Shown: one piece after another, positions 1-6,675 of the stretch | Numbering within the stretch: the stretch's first letter is position 1 | Layout: the number at the start of each line of letters is the position of its first letter | Assembly (NCBI GenBank): GCA_900769275.1 | Contig: CAAGGA010000113.1 | Coordinates: forward strand, 1-8,154 | DNA from: an uncultured Prevotella sp. | GTDB taxonomy: Bacteria; Bacteroidota; Bacteroidia; Bacteroidales; Bacteroidaceae | Direction of reading: 5' to 3' | DNA length: 8,154 nt | The notes under the pieces: model-generated | What the model was told of the DNA's origin: nothing | Databases searched by the model: none | The model's input: only the letters and a program-made list of their open reading frames with translations | Translations under genes and position numbers: made by a program

Positions 1-98
1 TTCAGTAAAGGAATAAAATGAGAGTGAAGTAATTTAGTAAAATAACAAGAAAAGTGTAAAGTAGAATCAGTTAAAGTCACACTAAGCCAATAAGATAC

Positions 99-153
99 AA
101 AAAACATAGATATTACGATACAAAAGCTTAGCTTTTACACGGTAATATCTATG
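99..153 (-). terminator. Possible terminator after thrS
   Basis: Read on the minus strand, GTAATATCTATG (142-153) is the exact reverse complement of 105-116. Inside it AGCTTTT (130-136) pairs with AAAAGCT (122-128) across one base, with a symmetric 5+5 unpaired bulge between the two helices. The hairpin is followed on the minus strand by six T (complement of 99-104). This fits a rho-independent terminator about 210 nt past the thrS stop. The stem is AT-rich, so it would be weak, and it arises from the head-to-head arrangement of the 22-bp repeats. Confidence 0.4.
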
Positions 154-203
154 CTTTTACACGGTAATATCTATGCTATTGCACTGCAATATCTATGCTA
201 TTG
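106..203. repeat. 22-bp repeat array with inverted first copy
   Basis: Two exact 22-bp copies (131-152 and 153-174) have the form GCTTTTAC-ACG-GTAATATCTAT. A third copy (175-196) matches at 18 of 22 positions, and a partial fourth runs 197-203. A further copy lies in opposite orientation at 106-127 (18/22 identity on the reverse strand), separated from the first direct copy by TTA. Each unit is a small dyad: TTAC/GTAA around loop ACG in copies 1 and 2, and TATTGC/GCAATA around loop ACT in copy 3. Three of the four differences between copies 2 and 3 keep or improve pairing, and the fourth is in the loop. There are no unique spacers, so it is not a CRISPR. Function is unknown; operator-like or iteron-like binding sites or an RNA structure are possible. 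Confidence 0.85.
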
Positions 204-362
204 TTTTTGTCCTATTCCGACTGCTCTCCGAGCTCACGCCTACTATATATAATAAGGTGGGTTCCAAGCAGGAGTGTAAAATCAAGGACAGTGTATTTTC
301 TCACCCTTATGTTATGCGTACACTCATAGATTAGAGTACCTCTCTTACCGAACAGAATCCAA

Positions 363-2333
363 TCAGTCCTGTGGTTCAATATCGGTGGCGGAAAGCTGCT
401 CTGCCACCTCGTCATTGATGCGTCGGGCAAAATCCTGCATTGACATGACGGCCTGCTCGCCACCACCCTGCTGACGCATTGCCACATTGCCCTCGGCAGC
501 TTCTTTCTCGCCAACGATGACCATATACGGCACACGCTTCATCTCGTTGTCACGAATCTTTCTGCCAATCTTTTCGTTACGATTGTCAACTACGGCACGT
601 ACGCCCTGAGTGCCAAGGTATCGGCGCACCTCTTCCGCATAATCGTTATATTTTTCTGATATCGGCAGCACGGCAACCTGATCTGGTGTGAGCCACAATG
701 GGAAATGTCCTGCTGTATGCTCGATAAGTACGGCGGTGAAACGTTCCATCGAACCGAAAGGTGCGCGGTGAATCATCACGGGGCGCTGCTTTGAATTGTC
801 CTCAGCTGTATATTCGAGGTCAAAACGTACCGGGAGGTTATAATCCACCTGAATGGTACCCAACTGCCAACGACGTCCGATAGCATCCTTTACCATGCAG
901 TCAAGCTTAGGTCCATAGAATGCTGCCTCTCCTTCCTCCTGACGTGCATTGAGTCCACGTTCCTTACATGCCTCGATGATTGCATTCTGAGCTGACGTCC
1001 ACATTTCGTCCGTGCCGATATATTTTTCCTTATCTTTAGGGTCACGGAGGGAAATCTGGAACTCTACCTGATCATCCTTGAATCCGAAGATGGAGAAGAC
1101 TGCCTGAATAATGTCAAGTACACGGAGGAACTCGCTCTTAACCTGATCGGGACGACAGAAGATATGCGCATCGTCCTGAGTGAATGAACGTACGCGTGTC
1201 AAGCCATGAAGTTCTCCTGACTTCTCATAGCGATACACGGTTCCGAACTCTGCACAGCGGAACGGCAGGTCCTTATACGAACGCGGCTTCCATGCGAACA
1301 CTTCACAGTGATGAGGACAGTTCATCGGCTTGAGCATATATTCCTCGTCCTCCTCCGGCGTATGGATAGGCTGGAACGAGTCCTTGCCGTAGTGGGCATA
1401 GTGACCTGAGGTGACATATAGATTCTTGGAACCGATATGCGGAGTGATGACCTCGCAATAGCCGAAGCGTTTCTGAATAGAACGGAGCATATCCTGCAGG
1501 CGGAGACGCAGTTCCGTTCCTTTCGGAAGCCAGATAGGCAGACCCTTTCCTACACGGTCAGAGAACATGAACAGTTCCATCTCCTTACCTATCTTGCGAT
1601 GGTCACGTTTCTTGGCTTCCTCGAGCATAAGGAGGTATTCGTCAAGCATCTTTTTCTTCGGGAAACTGATGCCATAGAGTCGCTGCATCTGCTCACGTTT
1701 TGCATCGCCGCGCCAGAAAGCCCCCGCTATGCTTGTAAGTTTCACAGCCTTGATGATACCAGTAGAAACGAGGTGCGGTCCTTTACACAAGTCCGTAAAA
1801 TTGCCCTGTGTATATGTTGTGATAGAACCATCTTCGAGATCCTGCTCAATATGTTCGCACTTGTAGGTCTGTCCGTCAGCACCGAATGAAGCCATGGCGT
1901 CAGCCTTGGAAATCTCTTTACGCACAAGGGGCTCATCCTTCTTTGCCAGTTCGAGCATTTTCTTTTCAATGTCAGCGAAATCTCCCTCCTTGATTTGTTC
2001 TCCGTTAGGAAGGAGGACATCATAGAAGAATCCGGCCTCTATGGCAGGACCGAAGCCAAACTGTATGCCGGGATAAAGCTCCTTGAGAGCCTCGGCAAGC
2101 AGGTGAGCACTGGTATGCCAGAAGCTGTGCTTACCCTCTTCGTCTTCAAACTTATAGAGAGCTATCTGCGCATCCTCATTTATCGGACGGTTAAGTTCTA
2201 CGGTCTCACCGTTGACACCACAACTTACAATGTTGCGTGCAAGCGCAGGTGATATACTCTCTGCAATCTGGTAACCCGTCACGCCCTTCTCATACTGACG
2301 GACGGAACCATCGGGGAATGTGATGTTAATCAT
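363..2333 (-). CDS. thrS: Threonyl-tRNA synthetase
   Basis: Charges tRNA-Thr with threonine in the cytoplasm and edits mis-charged Ser-tRNA. At 656 residues it is full length for the bacterial enzyme. Domains in order: TGS domain (about 1-62); editing domain with HTSAH (73-77) and TDLCKGPH (180-187); the SIAGAFWRGD signature (201-210); class II catalytic core with KPMNCPHH (335-342), motif 2 around YRYEKSGELHGLTRVRSF (367-384) and motif 3 HRAPFGSMERF (522-532); C-terminal anticodon-binding domain (about 550-640). The zinc ligands seem intact: C339, H390 and H522. The ATG at 2333 begins MINITFPDGS, the usual N-terminus. No Shine-Dalgarno is visible, only an A-rich tract, which is normal in Bacteroidetes. 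It follows the TPR gene across a 348-bp gap with a putative promoter and structured leader, so it may be regulated separately from the genes upstream. Confidence 0.98.
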   Translation of the reverse strand: MINITFPDGSVRQYEKGVTGYQIAESISPALARNIVSCGVNGETVELNRPINEDAQIALYKFEDEEGKHSFWHTSAHLLAEALKELYPGIQFGFGPAIEAGFFYDVLLPNGEQIKEGDFADIEKKMLELAKKDEPLVRKEISKADAMASFGADGQTYKCEHIEQDLEDGSITTYTQGNFTDLCKGPHLVSTGIIKAVKLTSIAGAFWRGDAKREQMQRLYGISFPKKKMLDEYLLMLEEAKKRDHRKIGKEMELFMFSDRVGKGLPIWLPKGTELRLRLQDMLRSIQKRFGYCEVITPHIGSKNLYVTSGHYAHYGKDSFQPIHTPEEDEEYMLKPMNCPHHCEVFAWKPRSYKDLPFRCAEFGTVYRYEKSGELHGLTRVRSFTQDDAHIFCRPDQVKSEFLRVLDIIQAVFSIFGFKDDQVEFQISLRDPKDKEKYIGTDEMWTSAQNAIIEACKERGLNARQEEGEAAFYGPKLDCMVKDAIGRRWQLGTIQVDYNLPVRFDLEYTAEDNSKQRPVMIHRAPFGSMERFTAVLIEHTAGHFPLWLTPDQVAVLPISEKYNDYAEEVRRYLGTQGVRAVVDNRNEKIGRKIRDNEMKRVPYMVIVGEKEAAEGNVAMRQQGGGEQAVMSMQDFARRINDEVAEQLSATDIEPQD

Positions 2334-2397
2334 ATTGTCGTTTTTTTAATTATTATATTCAACTTTCGCTTTGTTATTGACTTGCTCAGTTTCATAC

Positions 2398-2498
2398 GGT
2401 TATGCGGTTTTAAGGTTATACGGTTATACGGTTATGCGGAATATAGCGTAACCTCCGTAAAAGCGAAGCGACCGTACAACCATATAACCTTAAAACCG
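2398..2498. repeat. GGTTATRC octamer array with complementary arm (element 1)
   Basis: Five tandem 8-bp units run 2398-2437: GGTTATGC, GGTTTTAA, GGTTATAC, GGTTATAC, GGTTATGC. Positions 2405-2432 form an inverted repeat with 2471-2498 (26 of 28 pairs, 38-nt loop). Both mismatches (2421/2482 and 2426/2477) are C-A on the plus strand and become G-U wobbles in minus-strand RNA, so the helix is continuous in the thrS transcript. The motif TGACTTGCTCAGTT at 2378-2391 precedes the array. A related element occurs at 6951-7066. Confidence 0.8.
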
Positions 2499-2538
2499 AA
2501 TAAGCTGAAGCTTGCGAGACTTCAGTTATTATACTATA

Positions 2539-2592
2539 TCAGAGGTCCTCCAACCCGCTTGTTGCAAGGAACTTTTCACTCACTGCAACCAT
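2539..2592 (-). CDS. Possible 17-codon leader ORF upstream of thrS
   Basis: ATG at 2592 to TGA at 2539 encodes MVAVSEKFLATSGLEDL. A GGAGGA Shine-Dalgarno-like sequence (2605-2610) lies 12 nt before the ATG, stronger than at any confident gene in this window. The ATG sits in the 3' strand of the stem 2588-2594/2616-2622 while GGAGGA lies in its loop, an arrangement that could gate translation. The motif GGAGGAC..TCTGAT occurs twice, at 2594-2610 (over the SD) and 2538-2551 (over the ORF end). The peptide has one threonine and no codon run, so Thr-starvation attenuation is not suggested. An ORF this short can arise by chance. Confidence 0.22.
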   Translation of the reverse strand: MVAVSEKFLATSGLEDL

Positions 2593-2641
2593 AATCAGAA
2601 TACGTCCTCCTGCGGTTATGGTCACATAAGTTTACATTTTG

Positions 2642-2649
2642 CAAAAGTA
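2642..2649 (-). promoter_or_regulatory. Putative promoter -7 box for thrS leader
   Basis: The minus strand reads TACTTTTGC, matching the Bacteroidetes -7 consensus TAnnTTTG(C). It lies 33 bp past the TPR stop codon. No convincing TTTG -33 element is present 19-21 bp upstream, so activity is uncertain. The predicted start of transcription near 2636 would give a leader of about 300 nt for thrS. Confidence 0.4.
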
Positions 2650-2681
2650 ATAAAATATTCCGAGACTGGCGAATTTTTGCG

Positions 2682-4646
2682 TTATTTTTTACTATTTGCC
2701 TTTATAATGCTATATGCGGAATAGAGTCCAAGTTCTCCTGCTCTTCCCAAATCTGCTACTCCCTTTTCCCTGTCACCAGAGTTGATATAGGCGAGCCCCC
2801 GGTTAAAATAAGCCTCAGCAAGATGCGGGTCTGCAGCAATGGCCTTGGAAAGCAGTTCTATTGCCTGTCTGTAGTCCCTGCGATTGGCGAGGAACGTGCC
2901 GTGGGAATATAATATATACGCATTGTCCGGCGCATATTTCTCCGCCATGGCGAAGTCTGCATTGACACTTGCAAACCTTATATTTGCCGTCTGCAGTGAA
3001 TGTCCTGTCTCGAAATCACCAAGTCTCGCATTGCAAACCGCACGCTGCCACCATGCAAGAGCCGAGGTGGAGTCGGCACTCAGACAGGCATCAGCGTCTC
3101 TTATGGCATCCTCATAGTTCTGTCCTATAGCATAGACCACGCTTCTTGCCAGCACATTCGCCATGACGGTGGCAATATCGGGTATGTCCGAAATAATCAC
3201 GCTGAGAGTATCCACAGCCTTACACTGCCGCTGTATCTCCTCTTCCGTCAGTTGTGCGCTGAGCGTGGATATGGTCAACTGCACTGCTCCGAGCCTGCCG
3301 TTCACATCATCAATAGCAGAATCGAATGGGTGATAGTTGGTAAGTGCATTCTTGTATCCAAAGATTGAAAGGCATATAAACGGCTGATACTGTGCTTCTA
3401 TCCGCAGGTTCTGCACCTTTCCCCTGTATTCACTCTTATACTCCCTTTCTTCCGTAGATTCATCATCCACCACAATCTGGTCATATTTGTTCGGGTCAAT
3501 TTCGCTTTTCTTTCTCATGGCAGCGAGCTTCGCCCTGCTCCATCTTGGCTGCTTGCCAAGATGCTTGTCCATCTGCGCTTTCAGTATGCGATACTCATCC
3601 ATCTCCGCCTTTGCCGTCATGCCCAACCGGCGGTAGCATCCTGCTCGGTAATGCAATCCTGTCCAGAAATTCGGAAACTCTTCAATGACTCGGGTGTAGT
3701 CCCTTATGGCGGCACGGAGGTTTCCTGTTCGGTCTAACAGCGTCGCCCGGTTGAAGAGAGCCATCATGTTGTCAGGTTCGAGAGCGAGCACATAGTCAAA
3801 GTCTTCGATAGCCCTGTTGTCATCACCGACCTGCTGACGCAGCAATCCCCGGTTATAATGTGCAAGGAAGTTATTGGGTTCCAGGTCTAGAGCAATGTCA
3901 TAATCCTCCATGGCTCCACGGAGATTATTACGTCTTAGGCGTGCCACTGCACGATTGACATAGTTGTCCGCCTTTTTGGGCTTGAGGTGTATGGCCCTCG
4001 AGAAACAGGTATCTGCACTCTCCCACTCGTTTTTCGACAGGGCAATCGAGGCTCTGACACGCCAAGCCTCTGCATTATAGCGGTCCACTTCGAGTGACTT
4101 TTCCAACCATTCTGCCGCCCGCAGCGTATCCGCCTGCTGCAGGAAGACCTCAGCCTTAAGCAGATAAGGAGAAGCAAACTTACTCCAGCGCCTGATTATA
4201 GAGTCGATTTCCAGATGAGCCTGCTCGTAATCCTTCATCTCCATGCGGCAGACAGCACGGTTGTACCAATAGTTTTGGTTAGCCGGTTCGAGACGGATGG
4301 CGTTGTCATAGTCTTCTACCGCTCCCTCCATATTATCCTGCCGGATGCGGGATATACCCCTTAGGTCGTACAGGAGAGGGATATATGGATTAAGTTCCAG
4401 TGCTTTCGAGGCATCATACTCTGCTCCCGCATAGTCACCGAGATTGTACTTTGCTATGGCTCTCAGCTGCCAAGGCTCATAAAGATACGGTTTCAAGGCA
4501 AGTACCTGATTGAGATACCTCATCCCGAGTACATAATCCTCATAGTAGATAGCCACACGTCCGGACATGATAAGCCTATCGACATTGTATTGTGCCGAAA
4601 TCCTGAATGGCAGAAATGCCAGGAGAACCAAAAACAGAAGTCTCAT
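2682..4646 (-). CDS. Secreted tetratricopeptide-repeat protein
   Basis: A 654-residue protein with an N-terminal signal peptide (about 1-18: basic start, hydrophobic LLFLVLLAFLPF, then SAQ), probably exported to the periplasm. There is no lipobox cysteine. Residues about 22-355 form roughly nine to ten tandem TPRs (typical units at 92-122, 227-255, 260-290 and 295-323, each ending in a LxP-type turn). Residues about 356-480 are a non-TPR, charged linker, and TPR-like helices resume at about 495-640 (e.g. YILYSHGTFLANRRDYRQAIELL). TPRs bind proteins, so a scaffold or assembly role is likely, but no specific function can be read out. It lies 93 bp after def, with a hairpin between; no promoter motif is seen in that gap. 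A TPR protein between def and thrS is a gene order I know from Bacteroidales. Confidence 0.9.
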   Translation of the reverse strand: MRLLFLVLLAFLPFRISAQYNVDRLIMSGRVAIYYEDYVLGMRYLNQVLALKPYLYEPWQLRAIAKYNLGDYAGAEYDASKALELNPYIPLLYDLRGISRIRQDNMEGAVEDYDNAIRLEPANQNYWYNRAVCRMEMKDYEQAHLEIDSIIRRWSKFASPYLLKAEVFLQQADTLRAAEWLEKSLEVDRYNAEAWRVRASIALSKNEWESADTCFSRAIHLKPKKADNYVNRAVARLRRNNLRGAMEDYDIALDLEPNNFLAHYNRGLLRQQVGDDNRAIEDFDYVLALEPDNMMALFNRATLLDRTGNLRAAIRDYTRVIEEFPNFWTGLHYRAGCYRRLGMTAKAEMDEYRILKAQMDKHLGKQPRWSRAKLAAMRKKSEIDPNKYDQIVVDDESTEEREYKSEYRGKVQNLRIEAQYQPFICLSIFGYKNALTNYHPFDSAIDDVNGRLGAVQLTISTLSAQLTEEEIQRQCKAVDTLSVIISDIPDIATVMANVLARSVVYAIGQNYEDAIRDADACLSADSTSALAWWQRAVCNARLGDFETGHSLQTANIRFASVNADFAMAEKYAPDNAYILYSHGTFLANRRDYRQAIELLSKAIAADPHLAEAYFNRGLAYINSGDREKGVADLGRAGELGLYSAYSIIKANSKK

Positions 4647-4690
4647 TTTCCGTAACGGGAATAGCGTCTATATGTCTCGAAATAATGCAG

Positions 4691-4726
4691 AAAACGGCGT
4701 CCGTATCATGAATACAGACGCCTTTT
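4691..4726. terminator. Hairpin between def and the TPR gene
   Basis: GGCGTC (4696-4701) pairs with GACGCC (4717-4722), and GTAT (4703-4706) with ATAC (4712-4715), with one mismatch between the helices and a 5-nt loop. Flanking A4 (4691-4694) and T4 (4723-4726) make it look like a two-way terminator. On the minus strand it is followed by GTTTTC, a short U-tract. It may attenuate transcription from def into the TPR gene or stabilise the upstream mRNA end. Confidence 0.5.
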
Positions 4727-4739
4727 ACACGATAGTCTC

Positions 4740-5303
4740 TTACTTCACGCGAGGTGCTTTAACCCTATATCCGCACCGGAACCTGCCTTGAAGCAGGGAG
4801 CGCAGTTTTGACTTTATCAACTGCTTACGGAGCGGCGATATGCGATCGACGAACATCTTGCCATCCAGATGGTCAAACTCATGCTGCATGACACGGGCAA
4901 GATAACCCTCCACCCACTCTTCATGCTCCTGAAACTCCTGATCCATATACCTTACCCTGATACGGGTAGGACGAGTCACTTTCTCGTGGATGGCAGGCAG
5001 GGAAAGGCATCCCTCCTCCGAAGTAGCCGTCTCCGTGTCATCATATTCCAGGATATGCGCATTGATATATACCCTGCGGAAGTCCTTATACTCAGGGAAA
5101 TCCTCCGAGATAGGATCAAGGTCAATGACGACGATGCGCACGTCACGACCTACCTGCGGTGCCGCAAGACCTATACCCTCGCTCTCGGTGAGCGTCTCCC
5201 ACATATCTTCAATAAACTTTCCGAGTTCCGGATAGTCAGCCGTAATATCCTGAGCCTCCTTGCGGAGTACGGGCTGACCGTATGTATAAATAGGTAAAAT
5301 CAT
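4740..5303 (-). CDS. def: Peptide deformylase
   Basis: Removes the formyl group from the N-terminal methionine of new proteins as they leave the ribosome; a metalloenzyme of the cytoplasm. All three family motifs are present: GIGLAAPQ (43-50), EGCLS (97-101, metal-ligand Cys99) and QHEFDH (140-145, metal ligands His141 and His145, catalytic Glu142). At 187 residues it is a usual length. The start ATG at 5303 gives MILPIYTYGQPVLR, the standard N-terminus. It lies 66 bp downstream of ruvX on the same strand and is probably co-transcribed. A tRNA synthetase nearby is consistent with a translation-related cluster. Confidence 0.98.
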   Translation of the reverse strand: MILPIYTYGQPVLRKEAQDITADYPELGKFIEDMWETLTESEGIGLAAPQVGRDVRIVVIDLDPISEDFPEYKDFRRVYINAHILEYDDTETATSEEGCLSLPAIHEKVTRPTRIRVRYMDQEFQEHEEWVEGYLARVMQHEFDHLDGKMFVDRISPLRKQLIKSKLRSLLQGRFRCGYRVKAPRVK

Positions 5304-5326
5304 TTTTCTTTGTTAGCAAGAAATCA

Positions 5327-5351
5327 TTGATTGCGTCAGTATGGCAATCAA
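5327..5351. other. Short inverted repeat between ruvX and def
   Basis: TTGATTGC (5327-5334) and GCAATCAA (5344-5351) are a perfect 8-bp inverted repeat with a 9-nt loop. On the minus strand a run of T precedes rather than follows it, so it does not look like a terminator. It may be an mRNA processing or stability element, or chance. Confidence 0.35.
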
Positions 5352-5369
5352 CAGAAAAAAAAGAAAATG

Positions 5370-5789
5370 TCAGTGCAGGCTTGCCATATAATCCTGCAGA
5401 ATGATTGTTGCGCTGATTTCATCTACAAGAGCCTTATCCTGTCTTGCTTTTTTCCCCAGTCCGGCATCAATCATCGTGCGATGAGCCAATACAGACGTAA
5501 ACCTCTCGTCGAAATACACTACAGGTATGTCAGGATGCGCCTTACGCCATCTCGCCACAAACGCCTCTACCCTACCGAGGTTTTCGCTTGGCAACCCGTT
5601 GGTATGCATAGGTTTTCCTATGACAATCCTTTCCACGCTCTCCCTGGAGATGTAGTCATGTATATAGTCCCACAACAAATTAGTGCTGACAGTGGCAAGT
5701 CCGTTGGCTATTATCTTCAACGGATCTGTCACTGCCAGCCCTGTACGTTTCTTTCCGTAGTCTATGGATAAAATCCGTCCCACGAACAT
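5370..5789 (-). CDS. ruvX: Pre-16S rRNA nuclease / RuvX (YqgF) family
   Basis: YqgF/RuvX family protein with an RNase H-like fold. In E. coli the family is needed for 5' maturation of 16S rRNA; it was originally predicted to be a Holliday junction resolvase. The 139-residue length is typical. Conserved blocks are SIDYGKKRTGLAVTDP (8-23, acidic Asp10), IVIGKPMHTNG (55-65), FDERFTS (93-99, Glu95) and KALVDEISATIILQ (119-132, Asp123). Together these supply the expected three acidic active-site residues. The ATG at 5789 abuts the stop codon of the SPOR gene (TAA ATG) and no Shine-Dalgarno is seen, suggesting translational coupling within one operon. Confidence 0.96.
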   Translation of the reverse strand: MFVGRILSIDYGKKRTGLAVTDPLKIIANGLATVSTNLLWDYIHDYISRESVERIVIGKPMHTNGLPSENLGRVEAFVARWRKAHPDIPVVYFDERFTSVLAHRTMIDAGLGKKARQDKALVDEISATIILQDYMASLH

Positions 5790-6278
5790 TTACTGGTTAA
5801 AGAGTAGCCAAGCATCCGGATATGTACCGCGAAGGGAATTGCGGCTGTTTACGGCATCTGCCTTACTTGCGAACGTCGTAGCAACAACTCGGTACATATT
5901 GCGTGCGCTGTTGTAGGCTATCTGCGCATTGTAACCCGCATTGCGGAGCGTGCGCTGCAATCCCTCGGCATTCGCCTTGACACCAAACGAACCTACTACA
6001 ACGGAATAAGACTTGAGTCCCTCACCGCTGACAACGGTAAGATTCTCCTGACGGACGTTCTCATTGTCATAGTTATCAACCACCTTTTGCTCTGCAGGCT
6101 GAACCGGTGTCACCACAGGAGTCTGGACTTCCTGCTGTACGGGCTGCTGCTCCACCACCTGTTCCTGAGCCTTTGCTTTCTCGTAAGCCTTACGGTATGC
6201 ACTTTCCTTTGAGGAACCGCAACTTACCATTGCCACGGCAGCCAAGACAGCTGCACTAAGTACGAAAATCTTCTTCAT
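5790..6278 (-). CDS. SPOR-domain lipoprotein
   Basis: A 162-residue envelope protein. The reading frame is open up to 6404, but the start at 6278 is preferred: it gives MKKIFVLSAAVLAAVAMVSC, a lipoprotein signal peptide with the lipid-acceptor Cys20, and AAGGA lies just before the ATG. Residues about 30-65 are Gln/Pro/Val-rich and probably disordered. Residues about 88-162 form a SPOR domain (starting LKSYSVVVGSF, with NMYRVVATTFASKADA in the second half), which binds denuded glycan strands of peptidoglycan, usually at division sites. It is likely anchored in a membrane with the SPOR domain in the periplasm. It is first in the minus-strand cluster and abuts ruvX. Related Bacteroidetes proteins are annotated only as SPOR domain-containing. 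Confidence 0.93.
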   Translation of the reverse strand: MKKIFVLSAAVLAAVAMVSCGSSKESAYRKAYEKAKAQEQVVEQQPVQQEVQTPVVTPVQPAEQKVVDNYDNENVRQENLTVVSGEGLKSYSVVVGSFGVKANAEGLQRTLRNAGYNAQIAYNSARNMYRVVATTFASKADAVNSRNSLRGTYPDAWLLFNQ

Positions 6279-6340
6279 ATCCTTGTTATAATTATATATT
6301 TGTTCTACTTGTTTATCGGACTTTCTTTCCAATTTGACTA

Positions 6341-6373
6341 CAAAATTACAAATTTCCCACAACATTATGCAAG
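6341..6373 (-). promoter_or_regulatory. Promoter of the SPOR-ruvX operon
   Basis: On the minus strand TAATTTTG (complement of 6341-6348) matches the Bacteroidetes -7 box TAnnTTTG. CTTG (complement of 6370-6373) lies 21 bp upstream as a partial -33 element. Transcription would start near 6335, giving a leader of about 55 nt before the ATG at 6278. This supports the downstream start, because the longer reading frame would begin upstream of the promoter. Confidence 0.55.
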
Positions 6374-6463
6374 CCAAGCATCTAAAGTTTGTTAAATCAC
6401 CCATGAAAGAGTCAAATTATGAGAAAAAGGAATATAGGTTTAAGGTTTTTAACATGAAAACGC

Positions 6464-6493
6464 TTGCCGTTATGAAAAGAATTAGTATTTTTG
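6464..6493 (+). promoter_or_regulatory. Promoter of the YtxH-holin operon
   Basis: TTG (6464-6466), a 19-bp spacer and TATTTTTG (6486-6493) match the Bacteroidetes promoter layout TTTG-N19-TAnnTTTG well. It is divergent from the SPOR promoter about 115 bp away. The predicted start near 6500 leaves a leader of about 175 nt before the ATG at 6676. Confidence 0.6.
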
Positions 6494-6530
6494 CAACAGA
6501 AATCGCTCCCCATTGCCAATACGTCTGCAT

Positions 6531-6614
6531 GGTTTCGATACCGGGAGTCCGTCAGCCAAAAGTCATGGCTTTACGACAGGAAAGACTCTGCTGAATACAG
6601 CAACCATATCGAAA
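6531..6614 (+). promoter_or_regulatory. Possible structured leader RNA upstream of the YtxH gene
   Basis: TTTCGATA (6533-6540) is the exact reverse complement of 6607-6614 and could close a multi-stem structure. Inside it are GAGTC/GACTC (6545-6549 with 6584-6588), AGCCA/TGGCT (6554-6558 with 6566-6570) and TGCTG-AATA-CAGCA (6589-6602). These nest without conflict. A competing hairpin, GGTTTCGATACC (6531-6542), would exclude the closing stem, as in a switch. I recognise no known riboswitch consensus. No Rho-independent terminator follows directly. Confidence 0.3.
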
Positions 6615-6675
6615 AAGACGATTATTGACAACAAGACGATGCTTATCACAAACCATTCAAAAAACTTCATTGCTT

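Larger units (their letters stand above)
1..362. other. Gene-free region downstream of thrS
   Basis: No credible coding region is seen on either strand here. The first ~95 bases are AT-rich without clear structure. Positions 99-203 hold a repeat array and hairpin, listed separately. From 204 to 362 I see only weak imperfect inverted repeats, for example around 251-260 and 301-310. In many Bacteroidales thrS is followed within about 100 bp by infC, rpmI and rplT. None of them begins within this 362-bp stretch, so either the order is broken here or the genes lie further away. Confidence 0.6.
2334..2641 (-). promoter_or_regulatory. Structured 5' leader of thrS
   Basis: About 300 nt lie between a putative promoter and the thrS start. 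On the minus-strand transcript several stems can form in order: ACCATAA/TTATGGT (2616-2622 with 2588-2594), TGCAAC/GTTGCA (2584-2589 with 2561-2566), CTGAAG/CTTCAG (2505-2510 with 2520-2525), then a long helix 2471-2498 with 2405-2432. No T-box signature and no run of threonine codons is seen, so classical T-box or Thr-attenuation control is not supported. A leader this long before an aminoacyl-tRNA synthetase gene suggests regulation, but part of it is a repeat element that also occurs elsewhere in the window. Confidence 0.4.

Noticed and set aside
106..203. Regular repeats suggestive of a CRISPR array
   Set aside because: The 22-bp units are directly adjacent with no spacers and no cas genes are present.
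212..535. 107-residue minus-strand open frame overlapping the end of thrS
   Set aside because: It overlaps the conserved thrS coding sequence in another frame, its sequence is Cys/Arg/Ser-rich like an out-of-frame translation, and it matches no family.
2334..2641. T-box riboswitch controlling thrS
   Set aside because: No AGGGUGGNACCGCG-type antiterminator motif and no specifier-loop layout was found.
4567..5303. Plus-strand open frames antisense to def
   Set aside because: They mirror the codon structure of def, which has all catalytic motifs, and have no start signals or recognisable domains.
6279..6404. 42-residue N-terminal extension of the SPOR protein
   Set aside because: The extension would place the signal peptide internally and begins upstream of the putative promoter; the lipoprotein start at 6278 explains both.
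6441..6450. GGTTTAAGGTTTTTAAC as a third octamer element
   Set aside because: The spacing is 7 then 9 rather than 8, there is no complementary arm nearby and no GCTCAGTT edge motif.
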